Shown: in pieces, positions 37,502-45,476 of the stretch | Layout of the letters: the number at the start of each line of letters is the position of its first letter | Position numbering within the stretch: the stretch's first letter is position 1 | Assembly: GCF_014197445.1 (NCBI RefSeq) | Contig: NZ_JACIFO010000002.1 | Coordinates: forward strand, 62,001 to 126,000 | DNA length: 64,000 nt | Reading direction: 5' to 3' | DNA from: Mesonia hippocampi | Lineage (GTDB): Bacteria > Bacteroidota > Bacteroidia > Flavobacteriales > Flavobacteriaceae | Position numbers and translations under genes: made by a program | The notes under the pieces: generated by a model | What the model was told of the DNA's origin: nothing | Databases searched by the model: none | What the model saw: the letters and a program-made list of their open reading frames with translations, nothing else

Positions 37502-38770
37502 CTATAGTTTTGGGGTTGTTTTTATAATCTTAAAAGGAATACTGTCCAGTTCTTTTCGCAAAGGTTCTATGGCTAAAAAATAATCGGGTTTTAAAGTTTC
37601 TTTAAGCGGTTCTGAGCTTGGTAAATTTTGTTTATAAGGATCTACTTGCACACCGTTTACCCAAAAACGATAACAAACATGAGGACCTGTTGCTAAGCCC
37701 GTGCTTCCTACATAGCCTATAATATCTCCCTGTTTTACATGCTGTCCTACTTTGGCGTTACGCTTAGACATGTGCAGGTATTGGGTTGTATATTTCTGAT
37801 TATGCCTTACTTTTACATAATTTCCGTTTCCGCGTGTATAACTAGACGCTACTACAACACCATCGGCAGTAGACCAAATAGGAGTTCCTGTTGGTGCGGC
37901 ATAATCTGTTCCTTTATGGGCTTTCCAACGTTTTTGTACAGGGTGAAACCTGCGTCTTGTAAATCGTGAAGAAATTCTAGAAAACTTTAATGGAGCTTTT
38001 AAAAAGAAACTTTGTAATGAGTTTGCCTCATCATCATAAAATTTAGAAAATCCACTAATACTATCTCTTCCAAAGCTAAACGCATAATATGGGTGTCCGT
38101 AATGTGTAAGTACAGCTGCTTCTATATTTTGTACACCTGCATAAATGGTATCGTTAATGTACTTTTCGTTATAAATAAGTTTAAATTGATCGCCTTTTTG
38201 AATTTTAAAGAAATCTACTTTCCACTGGTAAATATCTGCCAACATATCAGAGAGTAAAATGCTTAGCCCCTCGTTATCCATTGCGGCCGATAATGAGGAT
38301 GTAATTACACCCGAAGCTACTTTACGTTTAACGGTTACAGGTTTTTTAGCGCGATAGGCGGTAATGGTATCGGCAAGATCTACAACGGTATAGTTTATAC
38401 GGTCGTTTTCGTAGATAAAAGCTTGTACATTGCTAATAGTATCTTTAGTTTTTAAAATCGCATAAGGTTTCCCTACTACAAGCCTTGTAGGGTCTAAGGT
38501 ATCGCGTACAGCTTGCATAATGTTATAAACCTGAGTACGGCTTACCCCATGAGTATCCATGATTGCCCCAAAACTATCTCCAGATTTAATGGTATCTCTC
38601 ACCACCTTAAAATCGTCGAGAATATACCCATATTCTTTTACAGGATCAGGGATTTCTTCCACAAGGTTTTCAGCTAATTCTTTTTCAGAATTATCTTCTT
38701 TACACGATAAAAAAACACTTACTAAGCTAAGTGCTATAATATAAGAAAATCTATTTTTCAAAAACCTCAT
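37502..38770 (-). CDS. M23 family metallopeptidase lipoprotein
   Basis: The 422-residue protein starts with a hydrophobic stretch and lipobox VFLSC. A LysM-like segment follows at about 50-110 (VVRDTIKSGDSFGAIMDTHG), then a linker domain and the LytM/M23 zinc domain at about 290-390. Zinc ligands are visible in KAHKGTDYAAPTGTPIW (His and Asp) and HVCYRFW (final His), with the catalytic His in QYLHMSKR. It hydrolyses peptide cross-links in peptidoglycan and so acts in cell-wall growth or division. The frame opens at 38824, but ATG 38770 (MRFLKNRFSYIIALSL) begins the signal. Confidence 0.9.
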   Translation of the reverse strand: MRFLKNRFSYIIALSLVSVFLSCKEDNSEKELAENLVEEIPDPVKEYGYILDDFKVVRDTIKSGDSFGAIMDTHGVSRTQVYNIMQAVRDTLDPTRLVVGKPYAILKTKDTISNVQAFIYENDRINYTVVDLADTITAYRAKKPVTVKRKVASGVITSSLSAAMDNEGLSILLSDMLADIYQWKVDFFKIQKGDQFKLIYNEKYINDTIYAGVQNIEAAVLTHYGHPYYAFSFGRDSISGFSKFYDDEANSLQSFFLKAPLKFSRISSRFTRRRFHPVQKRWKAHKGTDYAAPTGTPIWSTADGVVVASSYTRGNGNYVKVRHNQKYTTQYLHMSKRNAKVGQHVKQGDIIGYVGSTGLATGPHVCYRFWVNGVQVDPYKQNLPSSEPLKETLKPDYFLAIEPLRKELDSIPFKIIKTTPKL

Positions 38771-38890
38771 TAAAATATGCGTTTTGAGCGATACAAAAAT
38801 ATTTAATGTTACTGGCTTACACAACTATTTTACAAAATTGTTAGTATTTCTTTGATTTTTAGTTCAAAAAAACAAAATAAACCCTATTTT

Positions 38891-39847
38891 TTAAATATCC
38901 CCTAATAACTTAGAAAGCTTGTCTAGCTTTGGAGTAAGCACTACTTCTATCCTTCTGTTTTTAGCTTTTCCTTCGCTACTTGTATTTGAAGTTACCGGGC
39001 TGTATTTACTTTTTCCTGCTGCGGTAAGGTTTTCGGGTTTAATTTGGGCATTAGCAAGCAGTAAACGCACAATTGATGTTGCTCTTTTGGTTGATAAATC
39101 CCAATTATCGGTCATTATTGAATTTCCTTTATACGGAACATTATCGGTATGTCCTTCTATAAGAATATTGATATCTGGGTTTTCTGCCAATACTGTTGCT
39201 AGTTGAGAAACGGCTTGCCTACCTTGCGCTCCTACAGACCAACTCCCGGAACGAAACAATAGTTTGTTTTCCATAAGCACGTATATTTTCCCATTTCGTT
39301 GCTCTATACTCAATCCTTTTCCCTCAAAATCGGTAAGGGCAGTAACAATATTGGTTTTTAAAGCCGTCATTTTTTTATCCTTATTTGCAATAAGTGCTTC
39401 TAATTCATCTATACGTTCAGAACGTGCTTTTAAGTTTTTTTGCAACTCTTCTAAACGGTTTTTTTCGATTACTAAAGCAGCCTGTTTCGCTTCTAATTCC
39501 TTTAATAAATCCCTATTTTTTTCAGAATTTTCTCGAAGTGAAGCACTGGTATTTTTCTCCAATGCATTGTAAGAAGCCTGCAAGTTTTCATGATTCTTGG
39601 TTAATGCCGCTAATGCTGCTTCTGCAGCCGCCAATTGCTCTTTTTTTACTTTTAAAGAAGCTTGAAGGTTTTGCAGCGTCTCCCCACAACTTTCTTGAAA
39701 AGAAGTAGCCGTATGTAAATCTGCCGAAAGCGCTTCATTTTTTTCCAACATTGCCTTATACTGCTCCTCTAAATCTGCAAACTTCTTTGCTGGAACACAA
39801 GAAATTATAAAACTTACGAGAAGAAAACTTACACTTATTTTTTTCAT
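38891..39847 (-). CDS. OmpA-family lipoprotein with coiled coil
   Basis: The 318-residue protein has a lipoprotein signal (lipobox IISC, about Cys17), a long coiled coil at about 20-170 (for example LQASYNALEKNTSASLREN), and a C-terminal OmpA domain from about 190 (KLLFRSGSWSVGAQGRQAVS; NILIEGHTDNVPYKGN; WDLSTKRATSIVRLLL). It likely ties the outer membrane to peptidoglycan. ATG 39847 is chosen over the frame opening at 39880, because the upstream gene stops at 39850 and the signal begins at MKKISVSFLL. The two genes therefore abut and are probably co-transcribed. Confidence 0.88.
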   Translation of the reverse strand: MKKISVSFLLVSFIISCVPAKKFADLEEQYKAMLEKNEALSADLHTATSFQESCGETLQNLQASLKVKKEQLAAAEAALAALTKNHENLQASYNALEKNTSASLRENSEKNRDLLKELEAKQAALVIEKNRLEELQKNLKARSERIDELEALIANKDKKMTALKTNIVTALTDFEGKGLSIEQRNGKIYVLMENKLLFRSGSWSVGAQGRQAVSQLATVLAENPDINILIEGHTDNVPYKGNSIMTDNWDLSTKRATSIVRLLLANAQIKPENLTAAGKSKYSPVTSNTSSEGKAKNRRIEVVLTPKLDKLSKLLGDI

Positions 39848-39849
39848 TT

Positions 39850-40614
39850 TTATGCTTTTAATTCTAACATTACAGGACAATGATCACTATGATAGGCTTC
39901 TTGCAAAATAACCGCACGCGATATAGCTGGTTTTAATGCCTCAGAAACCATGTGATAATCTAAACGCCACCCTTTATTACGCTCACGTGCATTAGCCCGG
40001 TAACTCCACCAAGAATATTGTTCTTTTTCTGGGTGTATATGCCTAAACGAATCTATAAAACCACCAGCAATAAACTTGCTTAGCCATTCGCGTTCTTCTG
40101 GCAAGAAACCTGAAACTCTTTTTAAACGTACAGGGTCATGAATATCTATAGGTTCATGACATATATTATAATCGCCACAAACCACCATTTTATTGCGCTC
40201 TTTAAGCAAATTTTGCATATAGGTATAAAAATCGTCCATGTAGGTAAACTTAAAGCTTAACCGAGCGTTGTTTGTGCCCGATGGCAAGTATAAGCTCATT
40301 ACCGAAACATCACCAAAATCGGCACGAAGGTTTCTTCCTTCTTTATCCATATACGGTATTCCTGTACCGTAAATTACCGCATCGGGTTCTGTTTTACTAA
40401 GAATTGCCACGCCGCTATATCCTTTTTTTTCTGCTGGATACCAATAACAGTATTTATAACCTATTTCATGAAATACTTTTTCATCAAACTGTTCTGGAGT
40501 TGCTTTTATTTCTTGTAAACAAACCACATCGGCATCTGCTTGTTGTAACCATCGCAATAAATCTTTACGTAATGCCGCTCTTATGCCGTTCACATTGTAC
40601 GATACAATAACCAT
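39850..40614 (-). CDS. xth: Exodeoxyribonuclease III
   Basis: The 254-residue cytoplasmic DNA-repair enzyme (AP endonuclease, 3'-5' exonuclease) is a complete EEP-fold protein without signal peptide. Motifs in order: VSYNVNGIRAAL (Asn), CLQEIKA (metal Glu), GYSGVAILSK, LYLPSG (Tyr), CGDYNICHEPIDI (Asp-x-Asn), WRLDYHMVS and HSDHCPVMLEL (Asp-His). It differs from the secreted EEP protein at 33087 by lacking a signal and having the AP-endonuclease WxLDY motif. It precedes the OmpA lipoprotein gene by 2 bases, an unusual pairing. Confidence 0.95.
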   Translation of the reverse strand: MVIVSYNVNGIRAALRKDLLRWLQQADADVVCLQEIKATPEQFDEKVFHEIGYKYCYWYPAEKKGYSGVAILSKTEPDAVIYGTGIPYMDKEGRNLRADFGDVSVMSLYLPSGTNNARLSFKFTYMDDFYTYMQNLLKERNKMVVCGDYNICHEPIDIHDPVRLKRVSGFLPEEREWLSKFIAGGFIDSFRHIHPEKEQYSWWSYRANARERNKGWRLDYHMVSEALKPAISRAVILQEAYHSDHCPVMLELKA

Positions 40615-40727
40615 TGTTATATTTTTTAAGCAACAAAAATATAACTAATCGAGTGTTAAACGAAAGTTTACAACTTAAAATTACAGATGCTTATAATATT
40701 CTAGAATTGTAATAGTTTTGTTACTGT

Positions 40728-43700
40728 ATGCGTTTTTTATTACTTACATGTTGTTTATGCTTTGGGTTAGGGCTTTTTGCCCAGGATTACCCTAAGCTTA
40801 CGCATACCAAAAAATTTAGCGTAAGCGACACCATTATTATCGAAAACGAAAGCATCAACCCTTTCGGATTTGCGGTTTTACAAAAAAACGGACAAGCTTT
40901 AGACAGCACATTTTACACTACCGATTTTCCTAATGGAAGAATTTTTATTCATGAAAATCTTAAAAAACAGTTAGACAGCCTCACCATAACTTACCGTAAA
41001 TTTCCCCGTTTCTTAACCAAAACCTATCAGCAGTTCTCTGAAGAAGATATCATAGAAAACACCGATAACCTCTCTAGGGTATACAAACTAAACCAACAAC
41101 AACAAAATACAACACAACCACTATTTGATGGATTGAACACCTCGGGTAGCATTGCGCGAGGCATTACCACAGGAAATAACCAGAACACTGTTTTAGACTC
41201 AGAATTAGACCTACAAATTACAGGTAAAATAAGCGATAATGTAAGCATTAGAGCTTCTATACAAGATGCAAATGTTCCTGTACAAGAAGCTGGATACTCG
41301 CAAAATTTAAATGAGTTTGACCAAATTTTTATCGAGCTTATCGGTAAAAATTGGCAAGTACGTGCTGGAGACATAGACCTTGTTAATAACACCTCTTATT
41401 TTGCATCTTTTCAGAAAAAAGTACAAGGACTATCGGTAAAAGCCGACCTTAATTCAGAAAACAACCCTACACATGCCTTTGTAGCTGGAGCGCTTGTAAA
41501 GGGCGTTTTTACCCGAAATCAATTTACCGCACAAGAAGGTAATCAAGGTCCGTATAAACTTTCTGGCCCAAATGGAGAACTTTACACCCTTATTGTTTCT
41601 GGAAGCGAACGTGTTTTTGTAAACGGGCAACTGCTTAAACGTGGCGAAAACAACGATTACCTTATCGATTACAATGCAGGAGAACTTATTTTTAACGCTA
41701 CTTTTCCCATAACTTCCGATATGAGAATTAACATTGAGTTTCAATATACCGAGCGTAATTATTCTCGTGTTATTGCAACTGGTGGTGCAGAACATAAAAA
41801 CGAAAAGTTTAGTATTGGTGCTTTTGTTTATTCTGAAAACGATTTAAAAAACCAACCATTACAACAAAACCTTAGCGATAACCAAAAACAAATTTTAGCA
41901 GAAGCGGGAAATAATCCCGATAAAATGATTGCTCCAAGTGCTATTCCTGATACTTATAACGAAAACAAAATATTATATACCAAACAACTTATAAACGGCA
42001 CAGAAGTTTTTGTTTATTCCAACAACCCAGAAGACGATTTATATGCTGTGCGTTTTTCCTATGTAGGCGAAGGTCTTGGCAATTATAAATTAAGTGACCA
42101 ATATACTTCGGCTATCAGTAAAATATACGAATATACAGCACCAGAAAACGGAGAGCCTCAAGGCGATTATGCACCTGTAATTCGTCTAAAGCCCCCAACA
42201 AAACTTCAACTTGCGGTTGTTAACGGAACGTATACCCCTAACGAAAAAACACATATTGGTTTTGAACTTGCAGGAAGTAAAAACGATGAAAATTTATTCT
42301 CCTCGATAGACGATACAAGCACCAACGGTTTTGCAGGACGTATAAAAGCTAAACAACGTTTGTTTAAATCTAAAGATAGTCTTTTAACGATGTATGCTTC
42401 TGCAGAAGCAAATATAATAGACGAGAAATACAAGAGTATAGAACGCTTATACGATGTGGAATTCAATAGAAATTGGAATTTAGAAAACCTACTAGAACTT
42501 CCAAAAGGCAACCAACATTTTATAACAACCGAACTTGCTTTGGAACACCAAAAAAGAGGGCAACTACGTTATGCTTTTCAAGAATTAGGTTATAGGCAAA
42601 ATTATAAGGGTAATAAACACAACATAACCAGTTTTTATAAACATAAAAACCTACAGGTTTATGCCAACGGAAGCTACTTAAGCAGTAACGCAACAACACA
42701 AAACACCAATTTTTTACGCTATCATATCTCTAGCATATATTCCTTAAAACCGGTTTGGGTAGGTGTAAAAACCACCCACGAAAACAACGAGAAATACAAC
42801 AAAACTACCCAAAGCATTAGTAGTGATAGTCATAAATTTAGCAGCTATGAAGTGTTCTCGGGCATAGGCGATAGCACCAAGGTTTTTTTACAAGCTGGTT
42901 ATAAACACCGCATAAACGATAGCTTGCAAAACATGCGCCTACAGGAAGTAAGTAAATCTCACACCTATTACCTAAATAGCCAACTTATCAAAAATACAAA
43001 CAGCAAACTTGAACTATTTGCAAATTATAGACTGTTGAAAAATAAAGACAAACAGAAAGAGGATGAAAAAACATTAAATACAAGACTCCTGTATCAGCAG
43101 TTTTTATGGAATAAAATAATAAACCTTAACACAACTTACGAAACCAGTAGTGGGAAACTGGCTCAACAAGAGTTTACTTACATTGAAGTAAACCCAGGAG
43201 AAGGAAAATATACTTGGAATGATTATAACCAAAATGGTATTCAGGAATTGGAAGAATTCGAGATTTCTCCTTATCCCGATCAAGCTAAATTTATACGCGT
43301 TTTATTGCCCAACCAAGTTTATGTAAAAACCAACCAAACAAGATTTAGCCAACTGTTAAATATTAATTTCAGCCAATGGCAAAACAAGAAAGGTTTTAAA
43401 AAGTTTGTATCACACTTCCATAACCAAACTTCATACCTTATAGAGAAAAAAATAGCTAAAACCGGTCATGATTTTCATTTCAATCCTTTTGCTTTATATG
43501 AAAATGAACTGGCTAGCAATATTAACTTTAGAAACACCTTGTTTTTTAATCGTGGGAAACAACGTTACACAACCTCTTACACTTACCTTAGCTCTCGTAA
43601 TAAAAACCTTTTATCTACCGGTTTGCAAGAACACAAAATAAATAGTCATGTATTAGATTTCAACCATAAAATACAAGAAAGCTGGTTAATTTCGCAAAAA

Positions 43701-44159
43701 ACACAATTTAACACTACCGAAAACTGGGCAGCTAATTTTAGCAACAGAGACTACGAGCTCGACGCTTTTTTAGCAAACCCTAAAGTTTCGTACTTATTGG
43801 GCGATAATACTCGCTTCTCTATATTTTACCAGTATCAACTTCAGGAAAACAAAAAATCTACCAAAGAGCATCTTACTCAACATAAATTAGGAACTGCGTT
43901 TATGTTTGCAAACACACAAAAATATACGTTTAACGGAGAGTTTAACTACATCTATAATAAATTTGACGGCAATGCCCTATCGCCTGTTGCTTACCAAATG
44001 CTTCAAGGTTTACAACCAGAAAAGAATTTTACCTGGACGCTTTTAGCCCAACGAAAACTCACCGATTTTCTAGACCTTAACTTTTCTTATTTTGGCAGGA
44101 AAAGTAAAAATTCTAACACGATTCATACAGGCAGCATACAGCTAAGGGCTTATTTTTAG
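40728..44159 (+). CDS. Large outer-membrane protein with SprA-like N-terminal segment
   Basis: The 1143-residue protein has a signal peptide (MRFLLLTCCLCFGLGLFA) and then mostly beta-strand sequence to an aromatic final strand (SIQLRAYF), as in large outer-membrane barrels. Residues about 135-215 (SGSIARGITTGNNQNTVLDS; LDLQITGKISDNVSIRASIQ; EFDQIFIELIGKNWQVRAGD) closely resemble the repeated N-terminal module of the T9SS translocon SprA (GSISRGITxGNNQ, LNLQLxGxLxDNxE, QQLQEFDxVFIxL patterns, from memory). It is about half the length of SprA. It is divergent from xth and ends 2 bases from the convergent hflX. Function is unknown; an outer-membrane assembly or secretion role is inferred. Confidence 0.7.
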   Translation: MRFLLLTCCLCFGLGLFAQDYPKLTHTKKFSVSDTIIIENESINPFGFAVLQKNGQALDSTFYTTDFPNGRIFIHENLKKQLDSLTITYRKFPRFLTKTYQQFSEEDIIENTDNLSRVYKLNQQQQNTTQPLFDGLNTSGSIARGITTGNNQNTVLDSELDLQITGKISDNVSIRASIQDANVPVQEAGYSQNLNEFDQIFIELIGKNWQVRAGDIDLVNNTSYFASFQKKVQGLSVKADLNSENNPTHAFVAGALVKGVFTRNQFTAQEGNQGPYKLSGPNGELYTLIVSGSERVFVNGQLLKRGENNDYLIDYNAGELIFNATFPITSDMRINIEFQYTERNYSRVIATGGAEHKNEKFSIGAFVYSENDLKNQPLQQNLSDNQKQILAEAGNNPDKMIAPSAIPDTYNENKILYTKQLINGTEVFVYSNNPEDDLYAVRFSYVGEGLGNYKLSDQYTSAISKIYEYTAPENGEPQGDYAPVIRLKPPTKLQLAVVNGTYTPNEKTHIGFELAGSKNDENLFSSIDDTSTNGFAGRIKAKQRLFKSKDSLLTMYASAEANIIDEKYKSIERLYDVEFNRNWNLENLLELPKGNQHFITTELALEHQKRGQLRYAFQELGYRQNYKGNKHNITSFYKHKNLQVYANGSYLSSNATTQNTNFLRYHISSIYSLKPVWVGVKTTHENNEKYNKTTQSISSDSHKFSSYEVFSGIGDSTKVFLQAGYKHRINDSLQNMRLQEVSKSHTYYLNSQLIKNTNSKLELFANYRLLKNKDKQKEDEKTLNTRLLYQQFLWNKIINLNTTYETSSGKLAQQEFTYIEVNPGEGKYTWNDYNQNGIQELEEFEISPYPDQAKFIRVLLPNQVYVKTNQTRFSQLLNINFSQWQNKKGFKKFVSHFHNQTSYLIEKKIAKTGHDFHFNPFALYENELASNINFRNTLFFNRGKQRYTTSYTYLSSRNKNLLSTGLQEHKINSHVLDFNHKIQESWLISQKTQFNTTENWAANFSNRDYELDAFLANPKVSYLLGDNTRFSIFYQYQLQENKKSTKEHLTQHKLGTAFMFANTQKYTFNGEFNYIYNKFDGNALSPVAYQMLQGLQPEKNFTWTLLAQRKLTDFLDLNFSYFGRKSKNSNTIHTGSIQLRAYF

Positions 44160-44161
44160 TT

Positions 44162-45385
44162 TTATTCTTCCTCTCCAGTATATAAGTCGTATTCGGGGTA
44201 TAAGAAATTATTATACGGAAATCGCGTGATGTGTATTTTACGCACAGCTTCGTACACTTTTTTTCTAAATTCCTCGATGTTTTCTTTATTCACTGCCGAG
44301 ATAAAAAGAGCTTGATCGCCTACCTTATTCATCCAAGTTTTTTTCCATTCAGCCAAAGTATAATGTGCTGGTGTTTTTTCAGTAACCAAGTCATCTTCAT
44401 CCAGTGGTTCTGGCTGGTAGGCATCTATTTTATTAAAAACCATCAATATAGGCTTATCGGCACTTTTAATTTCGGCTAAAATTTGATTTACCGAAGCAAT
44501 ATGCTCTTCAAAATTAGGGTGCGAAATATCTACAACGTGTAATAATAAATCAGCTTCTCGAACCTCATCTAAAGTAGATTTAAACGACTCTACCAATTGT
44601 GTTGGAAGCTTCCTGATAAAACCAACGGTATCGGTAAGTAAAAAAGGTAAATTACGTATTACCACCTTACGCACAGTAGTATCTAAAGTCGCAAAAAGCT
44701 TATTTTCTGCAAACACCTCGCTTTTACTTATTACATTCATCAGGGTAGATTTCCCTACGTTTGTATAACCTACCAAAGCAACCCTAACCAACTGACCTCG
44801 ATTGCCTCGCTGCGTTGCCATTTGTTTATCTATAGCCTTTAATTTCCCTTTCAACAAGGTGATTTTATCGCGTACTATACGGCGGTCTGTTTCTATTTCA
44901 GTTTCTCCAGGCCCTCGCATCCCGATACCTCCTCGTTGGCGTTCTAAGTGCGTCCATAAACCTGTTAATCGTGGTAATAAATACTCGTATTGCGCAAGCT
45001 CTACTTGCGTGCGTGCATAACTTGTTTGTGCGCGTTGTGCGAAAATATCTAAAATTAGGTATGTACGATCTACTACTTTACATTGCAGAATTTTTTCTAT
45101 ATTTCTTTGCTGCGCAGGGCTAAGTTCATCATCAAAAATAGCTGTACCAATATCATGCGTTGTGATATAAGCCTTAACATCTTCCATTTTTCCTGTTCCA
45201 ATAAATGTTTTTGGATTAGGAACATCTAGCTTTTGTGTAAAACGTTTTAACACTTCTCCTCCTGCGGTATAAGTAAGAAACTCTAACTCATCTAAATATT
45301 CTTTAGATTTTTCCTCATCTTGATGTTGTGTAATTACACCTATTAAAACCGATTTCTCGTAAACTATTTTTTCTTGTTCTAACAT
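44162..45385 (-). CDS. hflX: GTPase HflX, ribosome-associated
   Basis: The 407-residue protein has the HflX N-terminal domain with the Gly-rich RQRGGIGMRGPGETEIETDR motif (about 155), then a TRAFAC GTPase domain: G1 LVGYTNVGKST, G3 DTVGFIRKLPTQLVESF and G4 FNKIDAY. HflX splits stalled ribosomes, notably in heat or antibiotic stress. The frame opens at 45406; ATG 45385 (MLEQEKIVYEKSVLIGV) matches the family start and lies 18 bases after a consensus promoter. It is convergent with the large outer-membrane protein gene, with only 2 bases between stops. Confidence 0.94.
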   Translation of the reverse strand: MLEQEKIVYEKSVLIGVITQHQDEEKSKEYLDELEFLTYTAGGEVLKRFTQKLDVPNPKTFIGTGKMEDVKAYITTHDIGTAIFDDELSPAQQRNIEKILQCKVVDRTYLILDIFAQRAQTSYARTQVELAQYEYLLPRLTGLWTHLERQRGGIGMRGPGETEIETDRRIVRDKITLLKGKLKAIDKQMATQRGNRGQLVRVALVGYTNVGKSTLMNVISKSEVFAENKLFATLDTTVRKVVIRNLPFLLTDTVGFIRKLPTQLVESFKSTLDEVREADLLLHVVDISHPNFEEHIASVNQILAEIKSADKPILMVFNKIDAYQPEPLDEDDLVTEKTPAHYTLAEWKKTWMNKVGDQALFISAVNKENIEEFRKKVYEAVRKIHITRFPYNNFLYPEYDLYTGEEE

Positions 45386-45403
45386 ATATTTGCTTTGTAA
45401 AAA

Positions 45404-45433
45404 CAAAGGTACAAAAACAGTTTGATAGCCAAA
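45404..45433 (-). promoter_or_regulatory. Promoter of hflX
   Basis: On the minus strand TTTG (45433-45430) and TACCTTTG (45411-45404), 18 bases apart, fit the Bacteroidota consensus. The -33 element lies inside a 10-base-arm inverted repeat. Confidence 0.55.
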
Positions 45434-45453
45434 GTATTTAAATTTTGGCTATC
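45424..45453. repeat. Inverted repeat in the hflX / M28 peptidase divergent promoter region
   Basis: Arms GATAGCCAAA (45424-45433) and TTTGGCTATC (45444-45453) are perfectly complementary with a 10-base spacer. The 20-base centre-to-centre spacing is about two helical turns. It overlaps the -33 element of hflX, so it could be an operator for a dimeric repressor, or simply a small hairpin. Confidence 0.45.
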
Positions 45454-45476
45454 TTTAACCAACCTAACTTTTCCAG

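Noticed and set aside
41027-41795. Minus-strand open frames opposite the SprA-like gene
   Set aside because: Composition and position show they are shadows of the plus-strand gene.
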